Shown here: piece after piece, positions 7,646-17,057 of the stretch
Position numbering within the stretch: the first letter of the stretch is position 1
Layout: the number at the start of each line of letters is the position of its first letter
From: Microbulbifer okhotskensis
Lineage (GTDB): Bacteria; Pseudomonadota; Gammaproteobacteria; Pseudomonadales; Cellvibrionaceae
Assembly (NCBI RefSeq): GCF_023895975.1
Contig: NZ_JALBWM010000044.1
Span: 1 to 34,589 of the forward strand
Direction of reading: 5' to 3'
Length of the DNA: 34,589 nt
Notes under the pieces: model-generated
What the model was told of the DNA's origin: nothing
What the model saw: only the letters and a program-made list of their open reading frames with translations
Databases searched by the model: none
Position numbers and translations under genes: made by a program

Positions 7646-9358
7646 TCACCGCAAGAAATTATCACGCAGCAGATCTACCACCTCATCACCGCGGCCGCTG
7701 AGTATCGCCTTGAGCCCAAATAATGCCGTGGAAGAGATCTGCTGCGCGGTAACTTCCGGCGGCATCACCAGTTCCACACGGTTGACCTGCACACTGAGTA
7801 ATGCGGGGCCCTCTGCGGCTAGCCAGGTCTGCATGCTCTCTTCCAGCTGGTCCGCGCTTTCCACACTGGTGCCGGTAATACCGCAGGCCTCGGCAACGCG
7901 GCCAAAATCAGGGTTGTGTAAACCGGTGTAGCTGTCGAGTAGCCCTTCTATGCGCTGTTCCATTTCGACAAAACCAAGAGAGTGATTGTTAAAAACTAGG
8001 ACTTTTAGTGGGATTTTTTCCTGCACCAGGGTGAGCAGGTCACCCATTAGCATGGTCATGCCACCGTCACCGCACATGGCGATCACCTGGCGTCCCGGAT
8101 AGGCCTTGGCCATCCCCAGCCCTTGGGGGTAGGCATTGGCCATGGTGCCGTGGGATAGGCTGGTGAGAAACGAGCGTTTGCCGTTGGCGCGCAGGTGCCG
8201 CAGTAACCAGACCATGGGACTGCCACCATCGGCAGTAAATACGGCGTCGTCATTGGCCAGTTTATCCAGGGTCTGAGCGACAAACTGGGGGTGGATCAGG
8301 CTCGGATCTGGCTCTTTGCCCCGCCCCTCCATTTCTTTGAGGTCCTTAGCGTAACGAGTGCGCAGGTCGTCGAGGAAAGTGCTGTTGGTGCGCGCTTTCA
8401 ATCTGGGCAGAAGTGCCTCAATGGTGGCGCCAACATGGCCCACCAACCCCATGTCCAGAGGCGTGCGTCTGCCCAGATGCGGGGCCTCTGAATCAATCTG
8501 GATGATGGTGGCTTTTTCTGGGTAGAACTGGGTATAGGCGAAGTCCGTGCCCAGGCACAGCAGCAGGTCGCAAGTCATAATTGCCCGATAGCCGGCGGGA
8601 TTCCCGAGAATGCCGTTCATGCCGACATTGCAGGGGTTATCGTATTCGAGAAACTCTTTCGATCGAGTGGTATGGGCTATAGGAGCTGCCAGATGCTGGG
8701 CCAGCTTGACCGTCTCATCGTGAGCAAAGCGGCAGCCGATGCCACCGTAAATAGTGATGTTTTTAGCCTGGTTAATTTTCTTTGCCAGGGTGTCCAACTC
8801 CGAATCGGAAGGGCGGGCGATCCATACCGGTCTATGTACCGACCAAGGCAGCACGTCATTGCTCTTTTCCTTAAAAATATCGCCACTGATTTGCACGACG
8901 GCGACGCCGCGGCGGTTGAGAGCGGCCTGTGCGGCTTGCGATATCATTCTGCGGGCTTGTTCCGGGTGAGTGAGCGTTTCGCAAAATACCGAACACTGTT
9001 CATAGAGCCTTTGCTGATCCACGTCCTGGGGGTAGCCGAACCCCTGTTCTGCCCGATCGATACGGGATGCGATCAGCAGGACCGGCGCCCCATTGCGGTG
9101 GCTCTCAAAAATACCATTGATAAAGTGCAGGCTACCCGGCCCAGCGGTACCCGCACATACGCTCAATTCGCCAGTCAGGTATGACTCGCCGCCAGCGGCG
9201 AAAGCCCCGACCTCCTCGTGGCGTACATGTACCCACTCAAGGTCGGATGTGCGCACGGCGGAAGTGAAGTGATTGATGGTGTCGCCGACAATGCCGTAAC
9301 ACCGCTTGGCACCGGCCTTAACCAGTGTGTCGACGATAACTTCTGAAACAGTCTGCAT
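7646..9358 (-). CDS. poxB: pyruvate dehydrogenase (quinone) / pyruvate oxidase PoxB
   Basis: A thiamine-diphosphate enzyme of 570 residues (E. coli PoxB has 572) that oxidises pyruvate to acetate and CO2 and passes electrons to membrane ubiquinone through FAD. The catalytic Glu lies in RHEEVGAFAAGGE (near residue 49). The FAD-domain residues and the ThDP motif beginning MCGDGGMTMLMGD and ending in NN are present. The last residues, AILSGRGDEVVDLLRDNFLR, closely copy the E. coli membrane-binding tail. The ATG at 9358 aligns with the E. coli start and has GTGGAG before it; a GTG at 9370 is in frame. It lies between the glutamate-synthase-like gene (27 bp away) and the arginine decarboxylase. 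In E. coli poxB is controlled by RpoS; that is not visible here. Confidence 0.93.
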   Translation of the reverse strand: MQTVSEVIVDTLVKAGAKRCYGIVGDTINHFTSAVRTSDLEWVHVRHEEVGAFAAGGESYLTGELSVCAGTAGPGSLHFINGIFESHRNGAPVLLIASRIDRAEQGFGYPQDVDQQRLYEQCSVFCETLTHPEQARRMISQAAQAALNRRGVAVVQISGDIFKEKSNDVLPWSVHRPVWIARPSDSELDTLAKKINQAKNITIYGGIGCRFAHDETVKLAQHLAAPIAHTTRSKEFLEYDNPCNVGMNGILGNPAGYRAIMTCDLLLCLGTDFAYTQFYPEKATIIQIDSEAPHLGRRTPLDMGLVGHVGATIEALLPRLKARTNSTFLDDLRTRYAKDLKEMEGRGKEPDPSLIHPQFVAQTLDKLANDDAVFTADGGSPMVWLLRHLRANGKRSFLTSLSHGTMANAYPQGLGMAKAYPGRQVIAMCGDGGMTMLMGDLLTLVQEKIPLKVLVFNNHSLGFVEMEQRIEGLLDSYTGLHNPDFGRVAEACGITGTSVESADQLEESMQTWLAAEGPALLSVQVNRVELVMPPEVTAQQISSTALFGLKAILSGRGDEVVDLLRDNFLR

Positions 9359-9385
9359 GGTGGTCTCCACTGAAATTAGGTGCGG

Positions 9386-11068
9386 CTAGCGGTTAATTGA
9401 GCGGCGTATTGCAGCGTATTTGCCCTCTTCGAGTTTGATTGCAGGCAGGAAGCTATCCGCCCTTGCTGCTAACCACCAGTGCCAGTAGGGCGTATCCTCT
9501 GGGGCTTCTATCAGGCAATTGTTGTCGAGGAAGTGCCAGATACGGTCAATGGGGAGTGACTCAGCACCGTTGATACGATGGTAAAGATGGTAGGGTTTCA
9601 GATCCCTGGGGTCGGTGACCCCGGCGCCGGCGACAATGTCCCCCAACGCTTCCAGGGTTTTTGCTTGGAAGGCTGCTGCCCGCTGGCCCTGCACGTCCAC
9701 CACTAGACCGCGCTGGCGACGAGGGTCCTGGGTGGTGACGCCGGTGGGACAAGTATCGGTGTGGCAGCGTTGGGACTGGATACAGCCGACGGAAAACATA
9801 AAAGCGCGGGCGGCATTGCACCAGTCAGCTCCGATAGCGAGGCACTCTGCCAAGCGTGACGCCGAATAAATTTTACCACTTGCGGCCAATTTTACTTTGT
9901 CTTTCAGGCCTGCGCCCACCAGGGCGTTGCGGACGATAATCAGGCCCTCTAGTAGCGGCATGCCTACGTGGTTGGAAAGTTCCAGTGGCGCCGCACCGGT
10001 GCCGCCTTCGGCGCCATCTACCACGATAAAATCCACGAGTTTGCCGGTTTCGTGCATGGCTTTCATGATTGCCATTACTTCGTAGATATGGCCTACACAG
10101 AGCTTTATACCCACCGGCTTGCCGCCAGAGAGCTCGCGCATTTGTTCGGCGAATTCCAGCAGCTCGATGGGGGTGGAGAACATTGAGTGAGAGCGGGGAG
10201 ATACACAGTCCTGCCCGAAGGGTACTTTGCGGGTTGAGGCGATTTCCTGGGTGACTTTGGCGCCTGGTAGTACACCACCATGCCCCGGTTTGGCCCCCTG
10301 GCTCAATTTAATTTCTGTCATTTTTACCTGATCATCGCAGGCTTCACGGAATAAATCCGGGTTAAAACTACCGTCATTGTTACGTGCGCCGAAATAGCCA
10401 GTGCCAAGCTCCCAGACTAAATCGCCACCATGTTTACGATGATAGGGGCTGATACCGCCCTCGCCGGTATCGTGATAAAAGTCACCAATGGCGGCTCCCT
10501 TATTTAGGGCCTCAACGGCAGCGGCAGAAAGAGCGCCAAAGCTCATGGCGGATATATTTAATAGGGAGGCTGAGTAAGGTTGCTTACAGCGATCTTTACC
10601 CACTTCGGTACGGCAAGAGATATCGGCTTTTTTTTCAGGCTTTATTGAGTGGGTGAGCCAAATATATTCTTCGTCCTGAACATCTTTTTCTGTGCCGAAG
10701 GGATGCATATCAGAAAAACCTTCGGAGCGGGCATAAACCAGCCGCCTGGCTTCAATGCTGTAGGGGCGTCCCTCTTCATCGCCTTCGACCATATAGGCGC
10801 GAAAATAGGGTCGCAAATTCAGAAATATCCAGCGGATGCGCCCGGCAACGGGGAAATTCCGCGTGATGCTCCAGTGGGGCTGGAACATGTCGTAGAGCCC
10901 CAGTAAAACTAAAAAAACACTAATCAGAAGGACGATCAGCCACCAGGCACTGTCTGTGAAAGTGAGCACTAAAAAAAATGGGGTCAGGATTAGTGCCGTG
11001 ATGGGAATAATTGCGCGCTTTATACCATTCCTGCCGGAATAGGCGCGCCAAGGATTGGGCGTGTTCAT
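9386..11068 (-). CDS. FMN-binding glutamate synthase family protein, membrane anchored
   Basis: The 560-residue protein starts with two hydrophobic helices (about 18-37 and 39-55), then a domain like the FMN/glutamate-synthase barrel of GltB. Visible motifs are AMSFGALS, HDTGEGGISPYH, LSQGAKPGHGG, VDGAEGGTGAAPLE and the iron-sulfur pattern C-x5-C-x4-C in CIQSQRCHTDTCPTGV (3Fe-4S cluster ligands in GltB). The glutamine amidotransferase domain is absent, so it is not a complete glutamate synthase. Its reaction is unknown; an FMN oxidoreductase at the inner membrane is the reasonable inference. It is the first gene of the run leading to poxB, adiA and adiC, with a 27-bp gap to poxB. Confidence 0.88.
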   Translation of the reverse strand: MNTPNPWRAYSGRNGIKRAIIPITALILTPFFLVLTFTDSAWWLIVLLISVFLVLLGLYDMFQPHWSITRNFPVAGRIRWIFLNLRPYFRAYMVEGDEEGRPYSIEARRLVYARSEGFSDMHPFGTEKDVQDEEYIWLTHSIKPEKKADISCRTEVGKDRCKQPYSASLLNISAMSFGALSAAAVEALNKGAAIGDFYHDTGEGGISPYHRKHGGDLVWELGTGYFGARNNDGSFNPDLFREACDDQVKMTEIKLSQGAKPGHGGVLPGAKVTQEIASTRKVPFGQDCVSPRSHSMFSTPIELLEFAEQMRELSGGKPVGIKLCVGHIYEVMAIMKAMHETGKLVDFIVVDGAEGGTGAAPLELSNHVGMPLLEGLIIVRNALVGAGLKDKVKLAASGKIYSASRLAECLAIGADWCNAARAFMFSVGCIQSQRCHTDTCPTGVTTQDPRRQRGLVVDVQGQRAAAFQAKTLEALGDIVAGAGVTDPRDLKPYHLYHRINGAESLPIDRIWHFLDNNCLIEAPEDTPYWHWWLAARADSFLPAIKLEEGKYAAIRRSINR

Positions 11069-11221
11069 AAAAACCTGGCTCAGTGTCGTTACAGTGAGTT
11101 CCGATACTGAACCTAGATCATTTGAGGGGATTCTGCCGCGAAACGGCTAACTATTAACCGGGCAATGAAATGAATGAACGCTAGTTGGTTTTAGGGCGTA
11201 GCGAAATACTGGCGCAGATAC

Positions 11222-11231
11222 ACAACGTTGT
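11222..11231. promoter_or_regulatory. palindrome ACAACGTTGT, possible operator
   Basis: A perfect 10-bp palindrome lies about 155 bp upstream of the start of the minus-strand operon that begins with the glutamate-synthase-like gene. It lies in a 242-bp spacer without other coding content. Nothing ties it to a known regulator, so it is only a candidate binding site. Confidence 0.2.
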
Positions 11232-11251
11232 ACCCATTTGACGAGCTAGCA

Positions 11252-11266
11252 CCGGCCAATGGCCGG
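11252..11266. terminator. GC hairpin after the saccharopine-dehydrogenase-like gene
   Basis: CCGGCC and GGCCGG form a 6-bp stem with a 3-nt loop, 45 nt past the stop of the minus-strand gene ending at 11311. There is no T run after it on either strand, so it would not be a textbook intrinsic terminator. A second weaker repeat (ACTCG/CGAGT) lies beside it. Confidence 0.25.
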
Positions 11267-11310
11267 CGCCTCCTGATGCCAATAACTCGTTAAGTTATCG
11301 AGTGAATAAA

Positions 11311-12471
11311 TCAGCTGGCCACCAGTGCTGGCAGGGAGTGTCGTTCGGTAGATAAAAACTCAATGGCGGTGATTATTGAATAGTCCTTTAGCTCTAACAA
11401 AATTTCATCCAAGCTGAGCAGCTGCCAACAGGCTCGCGCACCGCTCTCCTGTATTTCGCCACGTAAGAATTTTCTCGCCATGGCGACCGCTGGGGCGGGG
11501 GGAATCCAGACTCCATCACCGTCGAGTCCCAGAATTTGCCACTGCCTGGCCGCTTTCTTACCCTCGACATTTTCGCCGGTGGCACGAACAATCATCCCAC
11601 CGTGTGGGCTGCCGCCGGGCCAACGGGCACTGAATTTATGAGCGATACGCGCGAGGCGTGAACTGGTGGCTGGCAGCTGTAAGCGCGATAGATGGGCGCA
11701 CAGTGACAGCCCGGCCTGCAGCGTGAGTGGCTCTGTCCCTGTGGCAAAACTTGCACTGGTCAGATCGGGTAGATGTCGCGGGCACAGCTCGAGGTCGGGT
11801 ACCTCAAAGTCGCACAGCCAGCGCTTGCCCACCGGGTGGGCGAGGGTGATCGAGCGGAGATGGTTGCCGGAAAATGATTCCCGCCAACGGCCTTCGCGCA
11901 ATTGCGGAAAACTCTCTCCCAGGGATTCAAAGCCAGAGCGGACGGTGGCCAGTCCTCGCTCAATTTTGTGGGCAGGTGCGATTGCAGCTTCTACCGAGTG
12001 GATTACCGGTAGTTCCCGTTGTATCTCCACCAGAGCGGCAGAGCTGAGGCCGGGCAGGCTGCTGGCGCCTGAGACCATCGCGATGCCTGCGGCTTCTGCA
12101 GCCGGAGAAAGGCGGTGGAAATCGCACACAAAGCGGCGCGCATCGGAGATGTCGATATACGGGGTGCGGGATTCGATACAGGCTTTGGCGACTCGGTAAT
12201 CACTTTCCCTCTGAAAGGGGCCTGCGCAGTGAATTAGCAGGTCTAGGTGCAGGGCTTTCAGTTGGCTGGCCAAGTTGATGGAGTCCCGCTCCAGGCGCAA
12301 CCCCTCCGTGAGTCCGCCGAGTTCCTCCGCACAGCGATCGGCTAACCGCTTGTTATGGCCGGCAATAATGAGCTGGATATTGGGCTCGGATTTCAGCATT
12401 TGCGCAATGCGCGCACCAAAATTGCCATAGCCACCGAGTATCAATACGCGTTTATTCAGGTTATTGACCAC
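11311..12471 (-). CDS. saccharopine dehydrogenase-like NAD(P)-binding oxidoreductase
   Basis: The N-terminus VLILGGYGNFGARIA (residues 9-23) is a Rossmann GxGxxG dinucleotide-binding loop. It is followed by LLIHCAGPFQ and TPYIDISD, the pattern of the saccharopine dehydrogenase NADP-binding family. At 386 residues it fits the short, stand-alone members, many of which are annotated only by fold. True saccharopine dehydrogenase activity is not implied, and no lysine-metabolism gene is adjacent. It stands alone, 242 bp from the next minus-strand gene. Substrate unknown. Confidence 0.8.
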   Translation of the reverse strand: MVNNLNKRVLILGGYGNFGARIAQMLKSEPNIQLIIAGHNKRLADRCAEELGGLTEGLRLERDSINLASQLKALHLDLLIHCAGPFQRESDYRVAKACIESRTPYIDISDARRFVCDFHRLSPAAEAAGIAMVSGASSLPGLSSAALVEIQRELPVIHSVEAAIAPAHKIERGLATVRSGFESLGESFPQLREGRWRESFSGNHLRSITLAHPVGKRWLCDFEVPDLELCPRHLPDLTSASFATGTEPLTLQAGLSLCAHLSRLQLPATSSRLARIAHKFSARWPGGSPHGGMIVRATGENVEGKKAARQWQILGLDGDGVWIPPAPAVAMARKFLRGEIQESGARACWQLLSLDEILLELKDYSIITAIEFLSTERHSLPALVAS

Positions 12472-12533
12472 CTGGATGGAACTCCTGTCCCTTAAGATCT
12501 GAAGGAATCATGCAATGGGGCGGCGACCTAAAT

Positions 12534-12546
12534 CAAGATAATCTTG
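12534..12546. promoter_or_regulatory. palindrome CAAGATAATCTTG, possible operator
   Basis: A perfect palindrome of six bases on each side of a central A lies 63-75 bp upstream of the ATG of the saccharopine-dehydrogenase-like gene and within the 268-bp spacer shared with the condensation-domain remnant. The position suits a dimeric regulator of the minus-strand gene. No regulator is identified. Nothing else gene-like was seen in this spacer. Confidence 0.25.
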
Positions 12547-12739
12547 GTGGTGCCTTGAGTTAGCTTACTGCGGCTTTCCGGTTTTAGCGGGTTGTTGAAA
12601 AATATTTTTTAATCAGCTGTTCGCTCTCGCGTCTGTTGCACTTTGTGTATTCTAGAAAAGCTGCGTTGAGGGTGCGCGTACACTTTATTGGATTTATTGG
12701 CGAATTACTGAATGGTCGAACGATTACCGGAAAATTGCC

Positions 12740-13695
12740 ATGCCTGGTTGGAGTTTATCTACACATGTTCCCCTGTCGGTCACTGAGCAGCGTATTTATG
12801 ATCTGAATCGTCGCAAAGTCCTGGCAGACCTGATTGCCCGCGCCATGGTTGTCAAAGGCCGCATGGATGTCAGCCTGTTTGAGCAAGCAATCCCAGGTGT
12901 GGTCAACCGGTATCCAACTTTTCGCTGTCGCTATCACGGGGAACCTGTCACCCGTGCCTTTAGGGATATTGAGTTGGACTATATGGATATCCGCCATATG
13001 AGTACTGAGCGGATTACTGGGTTTTTGCGCCAATTCAGCAGTTCCCCCATGGATCTTAGTGAGGATCAATTGTTGGGGCTCAGCCTGCTTCGTACCGCTG
13101 AGGATGAGTATATTTTTCTCACTAAATGTCACCACATTATTACCGATGGCATGAGTCTGTCGTTGCTGTGGGCTGAAGCCCTGACCAGCTACCTCACTGA
13201 GGAGGTCGGCAAAAGCCATCAGCCCCGGGTAGAAAGCATGGATTTTGCCGACTATGTTCACTTTGAAAATCACTACCTGGATTCGGTGCGAGGACAGAAA
13301 GCACAGAGTTATTGGCGGGAAAAGTTGGCGAGTCAAGCGCGGAGGGTGGAGCAGGTTCAGCAAAAAGAAATTGTCTCGATTACCTGTAGTGAAGTAAATC
13401 GCAATATAGACGAAACGATATTTATTGAGATAAAGGCCCGGGCCAGCTCAGCAAAAGTAAGCCTCTTTGCCTATCTTGCGGCTGCTTTCCAGCAGATTGG
13501 GTTAGGTTAAGTGACCACCTGAAAATTCGTACCATACCCCTGCCCACACGCTTAACGCCCTACGGTATTTATCTGTCCATGGCGGCCTACGGGGGGCAAT
13601 TACGAGCCAGCTTTATTTATAACGTGAACTGTTTTGATCAAGAGCAGATGGAGGAGATCGTAGAGCAATGGTATGCGTGTTTGCTATACGAATAA
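12740..13695 (+). pseudogene. remnant of an NRPS-type condensation domain
   Basis: The first frame (12740-13510, 256 codons) begins like a condensation domain: PLSVTEQRIYDLNR, then VVNRYPTFRCRY and the active-site motif HHIITDG near residues 133-139, followed by DFADYVHFENHY and QSYWREKL. It ends at TAA with IGLG. One frame over, without an intervening stop, 13501-13695 encodes LPTRLTPYGIYLSMAAYGGQLRASFIYN and FDQEQMEEIVEQWYACL, which look like the last part of the same domain type. A full domain has about 430-450 residues; here about 100-130 residues between the halves are missing. An internal deletion with a frame change is the simplest reading. No adenylation or carrier domain is nearby. 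The first half could still be expressed, but it is probably inactive. Confidence 0.7.
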
Positions 13696-13771
13696 GAGCT
13701 GATTTACAGTTCTGGTTAGTTTGCCCCCTGCCAACACTTTGTGGCGATGGCGGCAAATTTATGACCATACC

Positions 13772-13806
13772 GGTTGAGGCGGTGCTGATACAGCAGCGCC
13801 TCAACC
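13772..13806. terminator. strong hairpin between convergent genes
   Basis: GGTTGAGGCG (13772-13781) pairs perfectly with CGCCTCAACC (13797-13806). Inside it TGCTG pairs with CAGCA around an ATA loop, separated by one G:G mismatch, so the whole element folds as one stem of about 16 bp. It begins 16 nt past the lpxH stop (minus strand) and lies 77 nt past the condensation-domain remnant. There is no T run, so it may be an mRNA-stabilising or bidirectional end structure rather than an intrinsic terminator. Confidence 0.5.
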
Positions 13807-13821
13807 AGTGGCGGAAAGTTA

Positions 13822-14547
13822 CTAGCTGATTGGCCAGTGGGTCAGTTCCAACGAGTCTTTACCCGCTTTCAAGCACCACGCATCACGATCCCAATCTCCC
13901 AGTACAATGCGCTCCGCCGGCTCACCGTTAATGGTGAACGCGTGGCGGCCAGGGCGGTGGGTATGGCCGTGGATTAACCGATTCACATTGTGCTCACGCA
14001 TTACCCGCTCTACTTCCTCTGGAGTTACATCCATAATGTCTTCGGCCTTACGGCTGTTCATGGTTTTGGACACAGAGCGAATCTGCGCGGCGATTGCGCG
14101 GCGCTCTTGCAGCGGCTTGGTCAGCAATTCCTGTTGCCATCTCGGGTCCCGCGCCTGGCGACGGAAAGCCATATACTGCTCATCAAGGGTACAGAGACTG
14201 TCGCCGTGCATCAGTAGTAAGCGTTCTCCGCCGAGAGACAATGCGGTCGGGTCCTCTAGTAAAACGACGCCAGCGCGCTGTGCGAAATCCGAGCCCAGCA
14301 AGAAATCGCGGTTGCCGTGCATCAAGTACAGCTCGACACCTGTGCCGCTGAAGCGGTTTAACTCGTCAATAACTTCATTGACTAAGGGCGTATCGTCGTC
14401 GTCGCCAATCCACGCTTCAAAAAAATCGCCGAGAATATACAGCGCTTCAGCACCGGCGGCCCGGCCATGCAAAAAATCAAAAAACGCCCGGGTAACATCC
14501 GGGCGGTTTCCGTCGAGATGCAAGTCAGAAATAAAATAAGTAGACAA
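13822..14547 (-). CDS. lpxH: UDP-2,3-diacylglucosamine diphosphatase LpxH
   Basis: LpxH hydrolyses UDP-2,3-diacylglucosamine to lipid X and UMP at the inner-membrane surface in lipid A biosynthesis. The 241-residue length matches the family (about 240). The calcineurin-like two-metal site is complete: ISDLHLDG (Asp8, His10), LGDFFEAWIGDD (Asp41), MHGNRDFLLG (Asn79), LLLMHGDSLCT and LIHGHTHRP. It lies 35 bp downstream of ppiB on the same strand, an arrangement also known from Pseudomonas (recalled), so the two are probably co-transcribed. Confidence 0.96.
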   Translation of the reverse strand: MSTYFISDLHLDGNRPDVTRAFFDFLHGRAAGAEALYILGDFFEAWIGDDDDTPLVNEVIDELNRFSGTGVELYLMHGNRDFLLGSDFAQRAGVVLLEDPTALSLGGERLLLMHGDSLCTLDEQYMAFRRQARDPRWQQELLTKPLQERRAIAAQIRSVSKTMNSRKAEDIMDVTPEEVERVMREHNVNRLIHGHTHRPGRHAFTINGEPAERIVLGDWDRDAWCLKAGKDSLELTHWPIS

Positions 14548-14582
14548 TATCCCCGCCTTAGAGTCCGTACTGGCCCGTGAAA

Positions 14583-15092
14583 TTACTTGTCAGCGTAGTT
14601 GTCAGAGATGCTGATACTGGTGATTTCGATAGTCTCCAGAGGCACATCCTGATGGAAACCTTTACTACCGGTTTTAACGTCCTTGATCTTGTTGACGACG
14701 TCCATACCGTCGGCAACCTTACCGAATACGCAGTAACCCCAGCCCTGAGCGTCTTCGCTGCGGAAATTCAGGAAGTCGTTATCCTTCACATTGATAAAAA
14801 ACTGTGAGCTGGCAGAGTGCGGGTCCATAGTGCGCGCCATGGCCAGGGTGCCGGTGTTGTTCTTGAGACCGTTGTTGGCTTCGTTCTCAATGGGGTCACG
14901 GGTTTCTTTTTGCTGCATGTCCGGGGTCATACCGCCACCCTGGACCATGAAGTTGCCGATCACCCGGTGGAAGACTGTGCCAGTGTAGAAATCGTCACGG
15001 CAGTACTGCAGGAAGTTGGCAGCAGTTTTGGGTGCCTTTTCGAAATCCAATTCGATAGCAATATCTCCATGGGTTGTGTGCAGGGTGATCAT
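14583..15092 (-). CDS. ppiB: cytoplasmic peptidyl-prolyl cis-trans isomerase B (cyclophilin)
   Basis: A 169-residue single-domain cyclophilin without a signal peptide, so cytoplasmic PpiB rather than periplasmic PpiA. Core active-site stretches are visible: [16 protein letters not shown] with the catalytic Arg of FHR, then [17 protein letters not shown] and [14 protein letters not shown]. The C-terminal tail from about residue 160 is slightly longer than in E. coli PpiB (164 residues). It precedes lpxH and is divergent from glnS. A TAGGACA ribosome-binding sequence lies before the ATG. Confidence 0.95.
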   Translation of the reverse strand: MITLHTTHGDIAIELDFEKAPKTAANFLQYCRDDFYTGTVFHRVIGNFMVQGGGMTPDMQQKETRDPIENEANNGLKNNTGTLAMARTMDPHSASSQFFINVKDNDFLNFRSEDAQGWGYCVFGKVADGMDVVNKIKDVKTGSKGFHQDVPLETIEITSISISDNYADK

Positions 15093-15172
15093 AAAATGTC
15101 CTATGAGGGTTTGTTTGGGGCGGCATGATACCTTGTAGTCTGTAGCTGTAAAATGGTGCGGTGGAATATCTG

Positions 15173-15178
15173 TGTCAA
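15173..15178 (-). promoter_or_regulatory. possible -35 element for ppiB-lpxH
   Basis: The minus strand reads TTGACA at 15178-15173, 81 bp before the ppiB ATG. The -10 region at the usual spacing (CATTTT) is poor, so the promoter is only suggested. It lies in the ppiB-glnS divergent spacer. Confidence 0.25.
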
Positions 15179-15258
15179 TTGCTCAAAAATCAAACGCGTG
15201 CAGTTAAATTCTGTGGAAAGGAGTAATCCAAACTCGATATTCTGTAAGCCAACTAGGT

Positions 15259-15264
15259 TATAAT
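15259..15264 (+). promoter_or_regulatory. possible glnS -10 element
   Basis: TATAAT at 15259-15264 lies 42 bp before the glnS ATG and would give a leader of about 35 nt. The -35 side is weak (a partial match TCGATA at 15234 with a 19-bp spacer). A GC-containing stretch follows the -10, as is common for translation genes. Confidence 0.4.
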
Positions 15265-15305
15265 TCGCCGTTTATGTTCGCACCGCAGTAAAGTAAGAGA
15301 ATCCT

Positions 15306-16979
15306 ATGACATCCGAGAGCAAGCCCGCTCACTTTTTACAGAACCTTATTCGTGAAGATCTGACTGAAGGCCGGGTTAGCCAAATTGCCACCCGTTTTCC
15401 GCCGGAGCCGAACGGATATCTGCATATTGGCCATGCCAAGTCCATCTGTCTGAATTTTGGTCTGGCGCAGGAGTTTGGCGGCACCTGTAATTTACGCTTT
15501 GACGACACCAACCCGGCTAAGGAAGAAGAAGAGTACGTTGATGCAATCAAGCGCGATGTCTCCTGGTTGGGTTTTGAGTGGAACGGCGAAGCCAAGTACT
15601 CCTCGGATAATTTCGATCAACTATACGAGTGGGCGCTGCATCTGATTAAGCAAGGCAAGGCGTACGTCTGCGACCTGTCTGCTGAAGAAGCTCGCCACTA
15701 TCGCGGCACGCTCAAAGAACCGGGCAAAAACAGTCCCTTCCGTGACCGCTCCGTAGAGGAAAACCTGGCGCTGTTTGAAAAGATGCGCAATGGCGAAATG
15801 GAGGAGGGGCAATGCAGTCTGCGGGCCAAGATCGATATGGCTGCGCCCAATATCAACCTGCGTGATCCGATCATTTATCGCATCAAGAAAATGGCCCACC
15901 ACCAGACCGGTGACAAGTGGTGCATCTATCCCAGTTACGATTTCACCCATGGCCAATGCGATGCAATCGAAGGTATCAGCCACTCCATCTGTACCCTGGA
16001 GTTTGAAGATCACAAGCCGCTGTACGATTGGCTGATCGAGCACCTGCCGGTGCCTTCGCGCCCGCGCCAGTATGAGTTTGCGCGCTTACATCTCAACTAT
16101 ACCGTGGTGTCCAAGCGCAAGCTGAAGCAACTGGTCGATGGAGGGCATGTGGATGGCTGGGATGACCCCCGTATGCCGACCCTGTCCGGGATGCGTCGCC
16201 GCGGCTTTACTCCTGCGTCTATTCGCAACTTCTGCGAGATGATCGGTGTTACCCGCTCTGACTCGGTGGTGGACGTGGGCATGCTGGAATACAGTATCCG
16301 CGACGATCTGGACAAAAATGCGCCACGCGCTATGTGCGTGCTGGCGCCTTTAAAGGTTACCCTGAAAAATTACCCGGAAGGGCAGGAAGAAATACTGGCA
16401 GCGCCGGGCCATCCCGTGCGCGACGATTTGCCGGCTCGTGAACTTCCGTTTGGCCGCACTCTCTATATTGAGAAAGAGGATTTCCGCGAAGAGGCCAACA
16501 AGAAGTACAAGCGCCTGGTGCTGGGTAAGAAAGTGCGCCTGCGCAACGCCTATGTCATTTTTGCCGAAGAAGTGGTGAAGGATGATGCCGGTGAAATAGT
16601 CGAGGTGATCTGCTCGGTAGACTTCGACAGCTTGGGTAAAGATCCCGCGGATGGTGTTAAGCCCAAAGGCGTGATCCATTGGGTGTCTGCAGACAACAAC
16701 GTAGATTGTGAAGTGCGCCTGTACGATCGCTTGTTCAACGATGCGGCTCCAGATGCCGGCGGTAAGGATTTCCTCGATTACGTAAATCCGGACAACCTGC
16801 AAGCCCTGAAAGGTTGTAAGGCGGAAATCGGCTTGGGCAAAGCAGAGCCGGAACAGGGTTATCAGTTTGAGCGCAACGGTTATTTCTGTCGCGATAGTCA
16901 ATACGGCAGTACGGAGACTCCGGTGTTTAACCGCACCATCGGTCTGCGCGATAGCTGGGCCAAGGAACAAAACAAGTAA
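15306..16979 (+). CDS. glnS: glutaminyl-tRNA synthetase
   Basis: Class I aminoacyl-tRNA synthetase charging tRNA-Gln. The 557-residue length agrees with E. coli GlnS (554). The signature [15 protein letters not shown] has the HIGH motif at residues 40-43, and the KMSKS-equivalent VVSKR sits at 267-271. RFDDTNP (64-70) and the two C-terminal anticodon-binding beta-barrels are present. AAGAGA precedes the ATG. cysS follows 78 bp downstream on the same strand, so co-transcription is likely, as in Pseudomonas and relatives (recalled). Nothing unusual was seen. Confidence 0.98.
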   Translation: MTSESKPAHFLQNLIREDLTEGRVSQIATRFPPEPNGYLHIGHAKSICLNFGLAQEFGGTCNLRFDDTNPAKEEEEYVDAIKRDVSWLGFEWNGEAKYSSDNFDQLYEWALHLIKQGKAYVCDLSAEEARHYRGTLKEPGKNSPFRDRSVEENLALFEKMRNGEMEEGQCSLRAKIDMAAPNINLRDPIIYRIKKMAHHQTGDKWCIYPSYDFTHGQCDAIEGISHSICTLEFEDHKPLYDWLIEHLPVPSRPRQYEFARLHLNYTVVSKRKLKQLVDGGHVDGWDDPRMPTLSGMRRRGFTPASIRNFCEMIGVTRSDSVVDVGMLEYSIRDDLDKNAPRAMCVLAPLKVTLKNYPEGQEEILAAPGHPVRDDLPARELPFGRTLYIEKEDFREEANKKYKRLVLGKKVRLRNAYVIFAEEVVKDDAGEIVEVICSVDFDSLGKDPADGVKPKGVIHWVSADNNVDCEVRLYDRLFNDAAPDAGGKDFLDYVNPDNLQALKGCKAEIGLGKAEPEQGYQFERNGYFCRDSQYGSTETPVFNRTIGLRDSWAKEQNK

Positions 16980-17057
16980 CTGCCCGCAGGGTGGTTTAGA
17001 AGGGTGGGGCTGCTGACAGGCATTGCCTCACGCAGCAAAAAGAATTTGAGAGAAGCA

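Noticed and set aside
17004..17057. Earlier GTG start for cysS
   Set aside because: The extra 18 residues are not seen in CysS proteins, and the ATG at 17058 has a good ribosome site.
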